A stretch of DNA of 64,000 nucleotides from Methylophaga sp. UBA3192 (GCA_002363955.1 DEXE01000003.1:429062-493061); one strand, 5' to 3'; counted from the stretch's first letter, positions 36,215-43,994 are shown. Made by a program: numbers and translations. The notes: a model not told the origin generated them from the letters alone.

Positions 36215-37054
36215 ATGATCATGGACTTTGCGGGAAAATCACTGGATTTGTCCGCCCCGCAGGTTATGGGCATCGTCAATGTAACGCCCGATTCCTTTTC
36301 GGATGGCGGGCGTTTTTTTTCTGCTGACAAAGCCCTGGAACAAGCCCGCAAGTTAGTTGCTGATGGCGCCACCATTATTGATATTGGTGGCGAATCGACT
36401 CGTCCCGGCTCTGAACCTGTTGGCATTGAAGAAGAAATCCACCGTGTTGTTCCTGCAATAGAAGCTATTCATGCTGAGCTTGATGTGGTTATTTCTATCG
36501 ATACTATGAAAGCCGATGTCATGCGAGCTGCAGTAGCGGCCGGTGCAAGCCTGATAAATGATGTCAATGCGCTGCGTGGCGAAGGTGCGCTTCAGGCCGC
36601 CGCGGACCTGGGAGTACCGATATGTTTGATGCATATGCAGGGCACACCTCAAACCATGCAACAACAGCCCCACTATGTCGATGTGGTCAATGAAGTGAAT
36701 AACTTTCTGTCTGAGCGGGTTGCTGCCTGTGAAGCAGCGGGAATCTCGCGTTCAGGAATTATTCTGGACCCTGGATTTGGCTTTGGTAAAAATGCCCGCC
36801 ATAATCTGCGCTTAATGAAACATTTATCGGTATTCACCGAATCGGACCTTCCGGTTTTGGTTGGTGTCTCTCGTAAATCCATTATCGGTGCTATGTTGAA
36901 GGTTTCGGTTGATGAACGCTTGGCTGGAAGTCTGGCTTTAGCCTCAATAGCGGTTTGGCAGGGTGCAAAAATTATTCGCAGTCATGATGTGCGTGAGACG
37001 CTACAGGCAATACGATTGTGTGAACATGTAATGCAGGTTAACGATTTTGATTGA
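36215..37054 (+). CDS. folP: Dihydropteroate synthase
   Basis: FolP joins p-aminobenzoate to hydroxymethyl-dihydropterin pyrophosphate in folate synthesis and is the sulfonamide target. It has 279 residues. The pterin and pABA-site segments MGIVNVTPDSFSDGGRF, IDIGGESTRPGS and ILDPGFGFGKNARHN are intact. It sits between ftsH and glmM, as in many gammaproteobacteria. Its last codons overlap the glmM start by eight bases. Confidence 0.96.
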   Translation: MIMDFAGKSLDLSAPQVMGIVNVTPDSFSDGGRFFSADKALEQARKLVADGATIIDIGGESTRPGSEPVGIEEEIHRVVPAIEAIHAELDVVISIDTMKADVMRAAVAAGASLINDVNALRGEGALQAAADLGVPICLMHMQGTPQTMQQQPHYVDVVNEVNNFLSERVAACEAAGISRSGIILDPGFGFGKNARHNLRLMKHLSVFTESDLPVLVGVSRKSIIGAMLKVSVDERLAGSLALASIAVWQGAKIIRSHDVRETLQAIRLCEHVMQVNDFD

Positions 37055-38396
37055 ACAAAAACGACGTTATTTTGGTACTGATGGCATCCGAGGCCGGGTG
37101 GGCGATGGTGCTATTACTCCGGATTTTGTATTAAAGCTCGGTTGGGCGGTGGGAAGGGTTCTCGCCAAAGAGCGAAATAGCAAAGTACTCATCGGTAAAG
37201 ACACGCGTATTTCAGGCTATATGTTTGAATCAGCATTGCAGGCAGGGCTTTCAGCTGCCGGCGTAGACGTTTATCTGATGGGGCCGATGCCTACCCCGGC
37301 TGTGGCTTATTTAACCAGAACATTTCATGCCCAGGCCGGTATTGTGATCAGTGCGTCGCATAATCCTTATCATGACAACGGCATTAAGTTTTTTTCTGAT
37401 CAGGGGACAAAATTACCGGACTCAGTAGAACTGGCAATTGAGGCGATGCTGGATCAACCTATTAAAACGGTGGATTCTGCTCATTTAGGCAAGGCACATC
37501 GGATAGCCGATGCGGCAGGTCGTTATATTGAGTTTTGCAAAAGTACTATCTCCACTGGCGTCGATTTATCGAATCTGAAGATTGTGGTGGACTGTGCTCA
37601 CGGTGCCACTTATCACATTGCGCCAAATGTATTTCGTGAGTTGGGTGCCGAAGTTATTTTAATGGGGGCCGATCCGGACGGACTGAATATCAATCAGAAT
37701 TGTGGCTCAACCGAACCACGCTTGTTACAAGCCAGTGTTTTAGAGCACAAGGCTGACCTAGGTATTGCCCTTGATGGTGATGGCGACCGTCTCATTATGG
37801 TTGACCATCAAGGTGAACTGGTGGATGGCGATGACATTCTGTTTATCATTGCACGTGGCAGACAGCGTATGGGATTGGGAAGAGGGCATGTCGTCGGCAC
37901 CCAGATGTCGAATCTGGGGTTGCAACACGCACTTGAAAAACACGACATCACATTACATCGCGCCAATGTGGGTGATCGGTATGTCATGGAGAAGTTACAG
38001 CAGGTCGATGGCCTGATAGGTGGTGAAGCATCCGGACATATTATCTGTCTTGATAAAACCAGTACCGGAGATGGTATTGTGGCGGCATTACAGGTGCTGG
38101 CTGAAATCCAGCAGACTGGCAGCAGTTTGCATGAACTGCGTTCAGCGGTGATTAAATATCCGCAGCGACTGATAAATGTGCGGATTAATAAACTGGTGAA
38201 TTTACAGGATTATCCGGAAATTCAAACAGCAGTAGAAAGTGTTGAGGCCGAGCTCGGTAATGAGGGCCGAGTGTTGTTGCGAGCCTCTGGTACCGAGCCG
38301 GTTATTCGGGTCATGGTCGAGGGACATGATGCGACACGCACAAACCAATTATCCAAGTCACTGGCAGAGCAGATTGAGACAATTCTGCAGGGATAA
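37047..38396 (+). CDS. glmM: Phosphoglucosamine mutase
   Basis: GlmM converts glucosamine-6-phosphate to glucosamine-1-phosphate for peptidoglycan and LPS precursors. It has 449 residues. Visible are FGTDGIRGRVG at the N-terminus, the phosphoserine loop VISASHNPYHDNGIKFF, the metal loop ALDGDGDRLIMVD, the sugar loop GGEASGH and the phosphate-binding loop RASGTEPVIRVMVEG. The start is a TTG that overlaps the folP end, and an AGG lies about ten bases ahead. Confidence 0.96.
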   Translation: MIEQKRRYFGTDGIRGRVGDGAITPDFVLKLGWAVGRVLAKERNSKVLIGKDTRISGYMFESALQAGLSAAGVDVYLMGPMPTPAVAYLTRTFHAQAGIVISASHNPYHDNGIKFFSDQGTKLPDSVELAIEAMLDQPIKTVDSAHLGKAHRIADAAGRYIEFCKSTISTGVDLSNLKIVVDCAHGATYHIAPNVFRELGAEVILMGADPDGLNINQNCGSTEPRLLQASVLEHKADLGIALDGDGDRLIMVDHQGELVDGDDILFIIARGRQRMGLGRGHVVGTQMSNLGLQHALEKHDITLHRANVGDRYVMEKLQQVDGLIGGEASGHIICLDKTSTGDGIVAALQVLAEIQQTGSSLHELRSAVIKYPQRLINVRINKLVNLQDYPEIQTAVESVEAELGNEGRVLLRASGTEPVIRVMVEGHDATRTNQLSKSLAEQIETILQG

Positions 38397-38499
38397 TGCG
38401 GTAACGTTTCAGGCCAAAAAGATAACGGGCGATGACATTGCTTTATCAACGGCCAGTCGGTAACCTTTATGATTAATCCTTAAATAAGAGTAGGTGTCT

Positions 38500-39279
38500 G
38501 TGCGCAAACCGCTGGTCGCTGGTAACTGGAAAATGAACGGCTCTAGCGCAAGTAACAAACTGTTGCTTGATGCGATACTGGCGCAAAGAGACTCCTTTGC
38601 ATCGGTTGATGTTGCCTTATTTCCACCCGCACTTTATGTACAACAGGTACAGTCTGCCTTAACGGGCACGGGCATGTATTGGGGCACTCAAAACGTCTCT
38701 CAGTTTGATTCCGGTGCTTATACGGGTGAAATCTCGGCGGCCATGTTGCGGGATTTTGGTTGTCAGTATGTCTTGATTGGTCATTCGGAACGACGTGGTT
38801 TATATGCCGAACTGAACCTGGATCAGGTATTTCTTGATCACATCATCGCAGAAAAATACGAGATGACGTTACGTCATGGGATCACCCCGATTATCTGTAT
38901 AGGTGAAAGTCCTGAAGAACACTCAATGGGCCGCACAGAAGAGATGGTGGCACGGCTGATGGATATTGTGATTGCGCAACAAGGCGTCGAAATGTTGTCA
39001 AAAGCGGTACTGGCTTATGAACCTGTTTGGGCCATTGGTACCGGTAAGACAGCCAGCCCGGAATGGGCGCAGGATGTGCATTCTTTCATGCGTCAGCGAG
39101 TGGCAAAACATGATGCGAAAATTGCCGCATCGCTCAGAATACTTTACGGCGGCAGCGTAAAAGGTAATAATGCTGCCCCATTATTTGCCAAGCCGGATAT
39201 TGACGGTGGATTAATCGGTGGCGGTTCACGTGATGCCGATGAATTTGTTCAAATCTGTCAGGCTGCAGCTCAAAATTAG
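38500..39279 (+). CDS. tpiA: Triosephosphate isomerase
   Basis: This enzyme interconverts dihydroxyacetone phosphate and glyceraldehyde-3-phosphate. It has about 259 residues. Active-site segments are GNWKMNG (lysine), LIGHSERR (histidine), AYEPVWAIGTGKTAS (glutamate and flexible loop 6) and LYGGSVKGNNA. Two GTG starts are possible. I favour 38500, which gives the standard MRKPLVAGN N-terminus with AGG five bases upstream; the GTG at 38494 would add two residues. It is followed by secG at a short spacing. Confidence 0.95.
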   Translation: MRKPLVAGNWKMNGSSASNKLLLDAILAQRDSFASVDVALFPPALYVQQVQSALTGTGMYWGTQNVSQFDSGAYTGEISAAMLRDFGCQYVLIGHSERRGLYAELNLDQVFLDHIIAEKYEMTLRHGITPIICIGESPEEHSMGRTEEMVARLMDIVIAQQGVEMLSKAVLAYEPVWAIGTGKTASPEWAQDVHSFMRQRVAKHDAKIAASLRILYGGSVKGNNAAPLFAKPDIDGGLIGGGSRDADEFVQICQAAAQN

Positions 39280-39287
39280 GAAATTAA

Positions 39288-39614
39288 ATGGATGCGTTGA
39301 TTCTTGGGATTCACGTTGTGATCTCGCTATTGTTAGTAGGTTTGATTTTAATCCAGCACGGTAAAGGTGCGGATGCCGGCGCTGCTTTTGGCGGTGGCGG
39401 TGGCGGCGGTGCTTCTGCTAGTCTGTTTGGCAGTCAGGGGTCAGCTTCTTTTCTCAGCCGTAGCAGCGCGATTCTGGCGACAGTGTTTTTTATCACCAGC
39501 CTGACGCTGGCTTATCTGGCAGGTAACACCGATCGGGTACAAAGTGTTACGGATTCAGTGGTGATTGAACAACCGGTAGAAGAAAGCCCTGCGGATCTTC
39601 CAGAGTTTCCGTAA
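39288..39614 (+). CDS. secG: Protein translocase subunit SecG
   Basis: This is the small auxiliary subunit of the SecYEG channel, 108 residues. It has two membrane helices (about residues 3-22 and 57-76) joined by the typical glycine-rich cytoplasmic loop (a run of seven glycines after GAAFG). The LVGLILIQHGKGADAGAAFG segment is characteristic. tpiA-secG-tRNA-Leu is a conserved order. No terminator lies between secG and the tRNA gene. Confidence 0.95.
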   Translation: MDALILGIHVVISLLLVGLILIQHGKGADAGAAFGGGGGGGASASLFGSQGSASFLSRSSAILATVFFITSLTLAYLAGNTDRVQSVTDSVVIEQPVEESPADLPEFP

Positions 39615-39632
39615 AATATCCCTCAGTTAATT

Positions 39633-39717
39633 GCCGTCGTGGTGAAATTGGTAGACACGCTATCTTGAGGGGGTAGTGCCTTAGGGTGTGCCGGTTCGAC
39701 TCCGGCCGACGGCACCA
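39633..39717 (+). tRNA. tRNA-Leu, anticodon GAG
   Basis: This 85-nt class II tRNA has acceptor stem GCCGTCG/CGACGGC followed by ACCA, and anticodon stem CTATC/GGTAG enclosing TTGAGGG, so the anticodon is GAG. It has a long variable arm (TGCCTTAGGGTGT) and a T-loop GGTTCGACTCC. CCA is encoded. It remains intact although its last 20 bases are the left attachment site of an integrated element. Confidence 0.96.
39698..39717. repeat. Left attachment site (attL)
   Basis: GACTCCGGCCGACGGCACCA covers the 3' half of the T-arm, the acceptor stem and CCA of tRNA-Leu. It is identical to 43967-43986. The match ends at the base after CCA (T here, A at the other end) and at the base before GACT. Confidence 0.9.
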
Positions 39718-39728
39718 TATTAAGAAGT

Positions 39729-39753
39729 AAGCCCGTAAAGGGCTTATTTTTTA
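39729..39753 (+). terminator. Terminator just inside the left end of the element
   Basis: TAAGCCC (39729-39735) pairs with GGGCTTA (39741-39747) around GTAAA, followed by six Ts. It lies 11 bases after the tRNA CCA but belongs to the inserted DNA, so it now terminates the tpiA-secG-tRNA transcript. Confidence 0.85.
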
Positions 39754-39976
39754 TCTTAAATCAATAAGTTAACCAGTTAGCTGTAACCATGCTATATCAT
39801 CAGGTGGTACAGCTGGGTGGTACATACTTTCTCTGTAAATTCTCCTGCTAAGTTTTTATTAAATATTTTCGTGCGCTCATTTGCATATATGTAAGCAGGG
39901 TATTTACCCCATCGACTTTGTTATTTCCTCTGTTAGAGTGTCTCCCCTTTGTTTGAATTTAAAGGAGACAATTACC

Positions 39977-40111
39977 ATGGATGACAATCAAGTCGACAAG
40001 AGTCACCAGCAAGATGACAAGAAGCCAACAAGCTACTGGAAACTGTTCCTATACGCTATGGCTGGTATTGTGGTGGTGGAAGCTATCCAGCAGATAATGC
40101 GGATGGTTTAA
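39977..40111 (+). CDS. Small single-pass membrane peptide, 44 aa
   Basis: This product is unrecognised. The first ~19 residues are hydrophilic and acidic/lysine-rich (MDDNQVDKSHQQDDKKPTS). They are followed by one hydrophobic helix (YWKLFLYAMAGIVVVEAIQQ) and a short tail. A good ribosome-binding site, AAAGGAGA at 39961-39968, stands eight bases before the ATG, which is the main evidence that it is translated. It is the leftmost gene of the tRNA-Leu element. A toxin-like, regulatory or membrane-partner role is possible, but nothing in the sequence decides this. Confidence 0.6.
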   Translation: MDDNQVDKSHQQDDKKPTSYWKLFLYAMAGIVVVEAIQQIMRMV

Positions 40112-40196
40112 TTCTCACGGGGGACTTTTAAAGACTTATAGGTTTACTGCTTCATTGCTTTTTAACTTATGCAAAAGAACTCGCCTAGATGCTCAT

Positions 40197-40787
40197 TTAA
40201 AGCTCACCGTTATATTGTATCGGGGTCTTATTCAGTCCGATGTCACGGCGCATAGAGTTGATTAATTTTAATGCGAGGCCTCGTATTGTGATCCAGTCAG
40301 TTTGCTTGTTTTGATGAACTACCTCTAGAAGTAAGTCCGTCAGATTGTCATTCGCATCCATGACTTCTTGAGGCGCTAACATTGCCAAATAAGCGTATAT
40401 CCTCAGACGCTCAGCCTCGAATGTTTCCAGTTCAATATCTGTCAGTGGTGGACGTTTCTCCATCACAATTAGCTCCAACTTAGCAAGCATTGTGGCAACC
40501 AATTCCATAGCTGTTCGATAGATGATTAATTTATCGCTGTGTTCTCGTAGGTGGGTGTTTTTCAGTATCTCAAACTCGTGAGTGATTGAAGTCAGTTTCT
40601 CATCACTTTCCCTTTGTAACTCTTTCGTTATTTTTTCCAGTTCGATAGCGTGGTTGTGCTTCAACTTTTCAATTAGGTTATTGGCCCACATCTTGCCGAT
40701 AGCACGAGAAAATCCAAATAGGATCATAACCGCGACTCCAGATGTAATGAGCGTGTCGCGTAAAAAAGTTACTAAAGCTTCATTCAT
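40197..40787 (-). CDS. Membrane-anchored coiled-coil protein of unknown function
   Basis: This 196-residue protein has one N-terminal membrane helix (about residues 12-32, SGVAVMILFGFSRAIGKMW). A long charged coiled coil follows (about 35-90, KLKHNHAIELEKITKELQRE and onward), then a helical C-terminal domain that includes MLAPQEVMDANDNLTDLLLE. No catalytic motif is visible. It is transcribed toward the 44-aa peptide gene and away from the serine recombinase. Its place as the largest non-recombinase gene makes it the likely cargo of the element. Defence, sensing and surface functions are all possible and unproven. Confidence 0.8.
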   Translation of the reverse strand: MNEALVTFLRDTLITSGVAVMILFGFSRAIGKMWANNLIEKLKHNHAIELEKITKELQRESDEKLTSITHEFEILKNTHLREHSDKLIIYRTAMELVATMLAKLELIVMEKRPPLTDIELETFEAERLRIYAYLAMLAPQEVMDANDNLTDLLLEVVHQNKQTDWITIRGLALKLINSMRRDIGLNKTPIQYNGEL

Positions 40788-40997
40788 TTTTTACCTTCCT
40801 TAGTTTTGATTTTGCCACAATTATATTAGCTCATTACCACCGCTACTGTTTCAGTTTGGATGTGTTTTCTTTTAACTACACCCTATGAACACAGTCGAGG
40901 TGAATACAATAACTGTGTCCAAATGAGTTGTTTTTGATTTATGAATACGGTAGCCTTTCCACTTCTTAAACTTAAATGAATACAGGAGCGTCTCCGA

Positions 40998-41561
40998 ATG
41001 AAGCGGATTGGTTACATCAGGGTGTCGACAGTAGACCAGAACTCAGAGCGTCAGCTTGACGGTATTGAGCTTGATGAAGTGTTTGAGGATAAGTGTTCAG
41101 GTAAAGACACCAACAGGCCAAACCTTCAGGCATTGCTCAAGTACGTCAGAAAGGGTGATGAGGTACATGTCCATGATATAAGCCGCATGGCGCGGAACCT
41201 TGAAGACTTGATTAGCCTAGTGAAGCTGTTAAACAGTAAAGGCGTAAGCATCCAGTTTCATAAAGAGAGCTTAACTTTCACTGGCGAGCAGAATGCCATG
41301 CAGGAGTTATTGCTGGGTGTTCTTGGATCTGTCTATCAGTTTGAGCGTTCGATGCTATTAGAGCGCCAGAGGGAAGGCATTCAGAAAGCCAAGGAAGCAG
41401 GCAAGTATAAGGGCAGGCCTCAAGAAGTTGATCAAGCCGTCATATTGAAGCTGTTGGCGAGTGGTGTGTCGATTAGGAAAACAGCCGCAGAATTGGGCGT
41501 GTCAGTTTCCACTGTTCAACGGGTTAAGGCCAAAGCGCAAGAGAGTGCTGCCATACCTTGA
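40998..41561 (+). CDS. Small serine recombinase (resolvase/invertase family)
   Basis: This 187-residue protein resembles Tn3 resolvases and Hin/Gin invertases. The catalytic serine is in GYIRVSTVDQN (near residue 10). The arginine-rich active site includes DISRMARN and ERSMLLERQREGI. The linker GKYKGRP is followed by a C-terminal helix-turn-helix (ISVRKTAAELGVS-like: VSIRKTAAELGVSVSTVQRV). AGGAG stands nine bases before the ATG. There are no transposon ends. It may resolve multimers of the excised element, invert a local segment, or regulate. An inverted repeat 80 bases upstream could be its binding site. Confidence 0.93.
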   Translation: MKRIGYIRVSTVDQNSERQLDGIELDEVFEDKCSGKDTNRPNLQALLKYVRKGDEVHVHDISRMARNLEDLISLVKLLNSKGVSIQFHKESLTFTGEQNAMQELLLGVLGSVYQFERSMLLERQREGIQKAKEAGKYKGRPQEVDQAVILKLLASGVSIRKTAAELGVSVSTVQRVKAKAQESAAIP

Positions 41562-41957
41562 ACCAGCGGGGGATATTAACGGCAAGGAACAAGCAATGGC
41601 ATCAGTCAACGGTGTCCAACCTTCTCAAGCGGTTAAACATGCAGTAACCACCAGCAAGCTCCTTGCCGTGAATCAGTTAAGCACCCCTTAAGTTATCGAA
41701 TGTGAACTCACCGTCAGGAGATAGGCATAGCTCGAACCAGCCGGATAGGCTCATGAAGAAGTGTGACCTTCTTAGTTCGATGGTGAAGGTGTGTATGGTG
41801 ATTGTCATTGGTTTGTCTCCTCAAGTTGGGAGACATAAGGTAATCAAAAGCTTCCCACTGTATAAACCCCCTGTTAATCTGGATTAGGTGGTGTCATGGG
41901 TGTATGTTCTCACTTGTGGGACTATTGATGCCCCCTCACTGCTACGGAAGGGTGTCT

Positions 41958-42012
41958 CTACAAGACTCTCTTAAGTTATCCCTTGTAGTCCATCTATAGA
42001 TATCTCTTGTAG
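41958..42012. repeat. Three phased heptamers around a palindrome
   Basis: CTACAAG (41958-41964, inverted), CTTGTAG (41982-41988) and CTTGTAG (42006-42012) start exactly 24 bases apart. The perfect palindrome ATCTATAGAT (41992-42001) lies between the last two. The pattern resembles iterons or a multi-subsite recombinase target. Confidence 0.55.
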
Positions 42013-42154
42013 TCAACCTCTTGGAGTAAGTAATCTCACTCATTCCAGAATATGCTTGGATGGTCGCTTAATTGTGTCGACCTCATAGAAGGCTGTCTGG
42101 GCGCTTGTAAGACCATGGCGGGTACTATCGGGTATCTGTCGTGGCAAAGTCCTC

Positions 42155-42268
42155 TCAGAGGATCACACAGATCCATTGAGGATCATTCTCGCTGGTGGTC
42201 TTCTGTGGACTGGATGATTAGCAGAAATTTATGGTGTCGTTAGGTCGGCTGTATCTAGTCTTTTCGAA
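42155..42268. repeat. Tandem repeat copy 1, hairpin-containing
   Basis: This copy is 114 bases. Its first 22 bases are identical to copy 2 (42376-42397), the first 64 differ at only nine positions, and its last 20 bases (CTGTATCTAGTCTTTTCGAA) are identical to copy 2. It contains the hairpin GGATC-ACACA-GATCC at 42160-42174 and a GGCT/AGTC stem followed by TTTT at the end. Weaker similarity extends about 80 bases upstream. Confidence 0.8.
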
Positions 42269-42375
42269 GTCATGTTAATGCACACAGGTTTGTTGATGTC
42301 GATCCCTGTAAAGCCGAATGAGCGCCTTTGTTACCTCACCCAGTACCATTGGGTATACATGATGCTGAAATCCCG

Positions 42376-42492
42376 TCAGAGGATCACACAGATCCATATA
42401 GGATTATTCGCGCTGGTAGTCTTATGTGAGCAGGATGATAGTCATCCGTTAATGATGTGGTTGCGAGGGGGACTGTATCTAGTCTTTTCGAA
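42376..42492. repeat. Tandem repeat copy 2, hairpin-containing
   Basis: This copy is 117 bases and starts 221 bases after copy 1. It keeps hairpin GGATC-ACACA-GATCC (42381-42395) and the terminal GACT-GTATCT-AGTC-TTTT (42471-42488). The stem change relative to copy 1 (A-U for G-U) preserves pairing. It ends three bases before the integrase stop codon on the opposite strand. Confidence 0.8.
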
Positions 42493-42494
42493 TT

Positions 42495-43871
42495 CTAATT
42501 TTTTATCTTCTCAATGAGTTCACTCACCAATTCATTAACTTCTGTTCTGTAGTCCAACTTCTCGATGACTTTAATTGCCTCTGAGCTTTCCAGTTCATCT
42601 GCGTACGTGTGTACTGTGAAGTTCAAATCCTCGATGTGACCAATTGCTCCGCCTATCCGGTCAGGAGTTTCACCAGCATTACGTAAGCGTGTGACTAGCG
42701 TGTGTCTGAATGAATGGAAGACTTTAGTTCGATTGGGGAATCCCATCTTTTGTTTCATGTCACTGAATGCTTTCCCGATGTAATGAAAGCGCTTATTGTC
42801 TTGGCCTCCTGTTTTCAGTCCTGAGATTAGATATCCGTCTTTACTTGTCGCGGCTAGTTTCTCGACCAAGGGCTTAATGAGCGAGTGAATGGGCACATTC
42901 CTCTGGGAGTTTTCGTTTTTAGTTTCGCTACGAATCTTTAAAGACCAACTTGTCACGTCATCAGTTTTAAGCTGGGCGAGTTCTTCACTTCTTGCTCCCG
43001 TGAACATTGCCAGCAGTGTGATACTTGCGAGTTTGTTGTCGTTTTTCGACTTTATTTTTTCAAGGAGTTTGATTACCTCACTCTCGTTCCATGCTCTGAC
43101 TTTTATCTCCGAGCCACCAGTAGTTTTCTTTGGGAGTCTGTCTGCTGTTTTATTGAATGGATTTTTATCCACTAAGCCCATGCTCTCAGCCCAGCTAAAG
43201 AATGCTTTAAAAATGTTTAAGTGTTTCTTTAGTGTTCCACTTGATACTGGCGTATCTAATTTTGTCGTTTGTCTCATCAAGTGGACGGTTAGGTAGTTTC
43301 CAGCGTCTTTGGCTGATATTTCAGCTATTAAAGTATGTCTTCCAATCCATCCAGCAAAGTGTTCAAGGTGGCGTTTTTTCTCGTGAAATGTGGACTCTTG
43401 AATTGTTCCATTCTTTTGATCAAGGTACTGGTTAATAGTGTCGCCAATGTTATTAGCGTCTGGGTCGATAGCCAGCTTGTGTAAATTCGCTATTTCCTCT
43501 TGGTGTTCATGGGGAACGCCGTATCCATTTGCATCTGGATGTAACCGGTAATAAAGACTATCAAGTGCAATGTCTGCTAATTCCTCGGGAGTAAGCTCCT
43601 GCTGCCATACTTTCCGTTGTTCTTCCCTTAGCCAACGAGCAGTGCCTCTGAATGATTCAAGCCGTTTGTCGCTCGGGTTTCTGATTTGTTCAAACTCTCG
43701 TTCAATCTCGCCTAGGATAATATTTCTTTTTGAAATAGCCAGCTTGAGGTCTCGTGTTCCTGTAGTCATGACGATGACTTTCTTGTTCAGTATTTGCTGG
43801 AGTTCTTTGGGGACTTTCTTTTTAACAAACCAAGTTTGGTGACGAAGGAAAAGGTATTCGGGGTAGCTCAC
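42495..43871 (-). CDS. Tyrosine-family site-specific integrase
   Basis: This 458-residue integrase should insert and excise the element at tRNA-Leu. The N-terminus (LFLRHQTWFVKKKVPKELQ) resembles the DUF6538/arm-binding region of tRNA-targeting integrases. A core-binding SAM-like domain lies around residues 145-250. The catalytic domain shows FTGARSEELAQL (first arginine), HSFRHTLVTRL (HxxR), IGHI and the tyrosine in VHTYADELE. The start codon is GTG with no strong ribosome-binding site. The gene begins 95 bases inside the right attachment site, the usual place. Confidence 0.95.
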   Translation of the reverse strand: MSYPEYLFLRHQTWFVKKKVPKELQQILNKKVIVMTTGTRDLKLAISKRNIILGEIEREFEQIRNPSDKRLESFRGTARWLREEQRKVWQQELTPEELADIALDSLYYRLHPDANGYGVPHEHQEEIANLHKLAIDPDANNIGDTINQYLDQKNGTIQESTFHEKKRHLEHFAGWIGRHTLIAEISAKDAGNYLTVHLMRQTTKLDTPVSSGTLKKHLNIFKAFFSWAESMGLVDKNPFNKTADRLPKKTTGGSEIKVRAWNESEVIKLLEKIKSKNDNKLASITLLAMFTGARSEELAQLKTDDVTSWSLKIRSETKNENSQRNVPIHSLIKPLVEKLAATSKDGYLISGLKTGGQDNKRFHYIGKAFSDMKQKMGFPNRTKVFHSFRHTLVTRLRNAGETPDRIGGAIGHIEDLNFTVHTYADELESSEAIKVIEKLDYRTEVNELVSELIEKIKN

Positions 43872-43966
43872 TAATTAATGCCTGGGGATACATGTTGGTG
43901 GTACAGGTTATAGGCCGCTAAGCCTTGAAGTCAATGCGGTTGCGGTTTTATAGTGATCAAAGTACA

Positions 43967-43986
43967 GACTCCGGCCGACGGCACCA
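43967..43986. repeat. Right attachment site (attR)
   Basis: This is an exact 20-bp copy of the tRNA-Leu 3' end. The rest of the tRNA is absent here, so it is a duplication caused by integration and not a second tRNA gene. Confidence 0.9.
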
Positions 43987-43994
43987 ATTTCGAA

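Larger units (their letters stand above)
41562..42494. other. 0.93-kb structured region without a convincing gene
   Basis: Between the serine recombinase and the integrase stop there is no ORF with a credible start, codon pattern or family. A 31-codon frame at 41596-41691 with AAGGA upstream is the best small candidate. The region does contain ordered structure: inverted repeat CGGCAAGGA/TCCTTGCCG (41580-41588 and 41660-41668), hairpin TGTCTCC/GGAGACA (41814-41835), three CTTGTAG heptamers at a 24-base pitch with a central palindrome (41958-42012), and two tandem repeats (42155-42268 and 42376-42492). It could hold RNAs, recombination or replication sites, or packaging signals. Confidence 0.75.
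39698..43986. mobile_element. 4.27-kb integrative element in tRNA-Leu(GAG)
   Basis: A perfect 20-bp direct repeat of the tRNA 3' end (39698-39717 and 43967-43986) bounds the segment, giving a unit of 4,269 bp. Inside are a tyrosine integrase just within the right end, a small serine recombinase, a 44-aa single-helix peptide, a membrane-anchored coiled-coil protein and 0.93 kb of structured sequence without a good gene. There are no replication, conjugation, capsid or packaging genes. It is therefore a minimal integrative element, possibly a phage satellite or a defence/cargo cassette. The boundaries are seen; the class and the mobility are inferred. Confidence 0.88.

Noticed and set aside
39388..39420. 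Glycine-codon run as a simple-sequence repeat
   Set aside because: It encodes the normal glycine-rich loop of SecG.
39977..40787. Toxin-antitoxin pair
   Set aside because: The two genes are convergent, not in tandem, and neither product has a recognisable toxin or DNA-binding antitoxin motif.
41562..42494. Retron or diversity-generating element in the structured non-coding region
   Set aside because: No reverse transcriptase exists anywhere in the window, and the repeats do not have a template/variable-repeat pattern of adenine changes.
42272..42517. 81-codon ORF overlapping the integrase end
   Set aside because: It has no ribosome-binding site or family. It overlaps the repeat, and the repeat differences do not show codon bias, so I treat it as part of the structured region.
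43967..43986. Possible second tRNA-Leu
   Set aside because: Only the last 20 bases of the tRNA are present; it is the integration duplicate.
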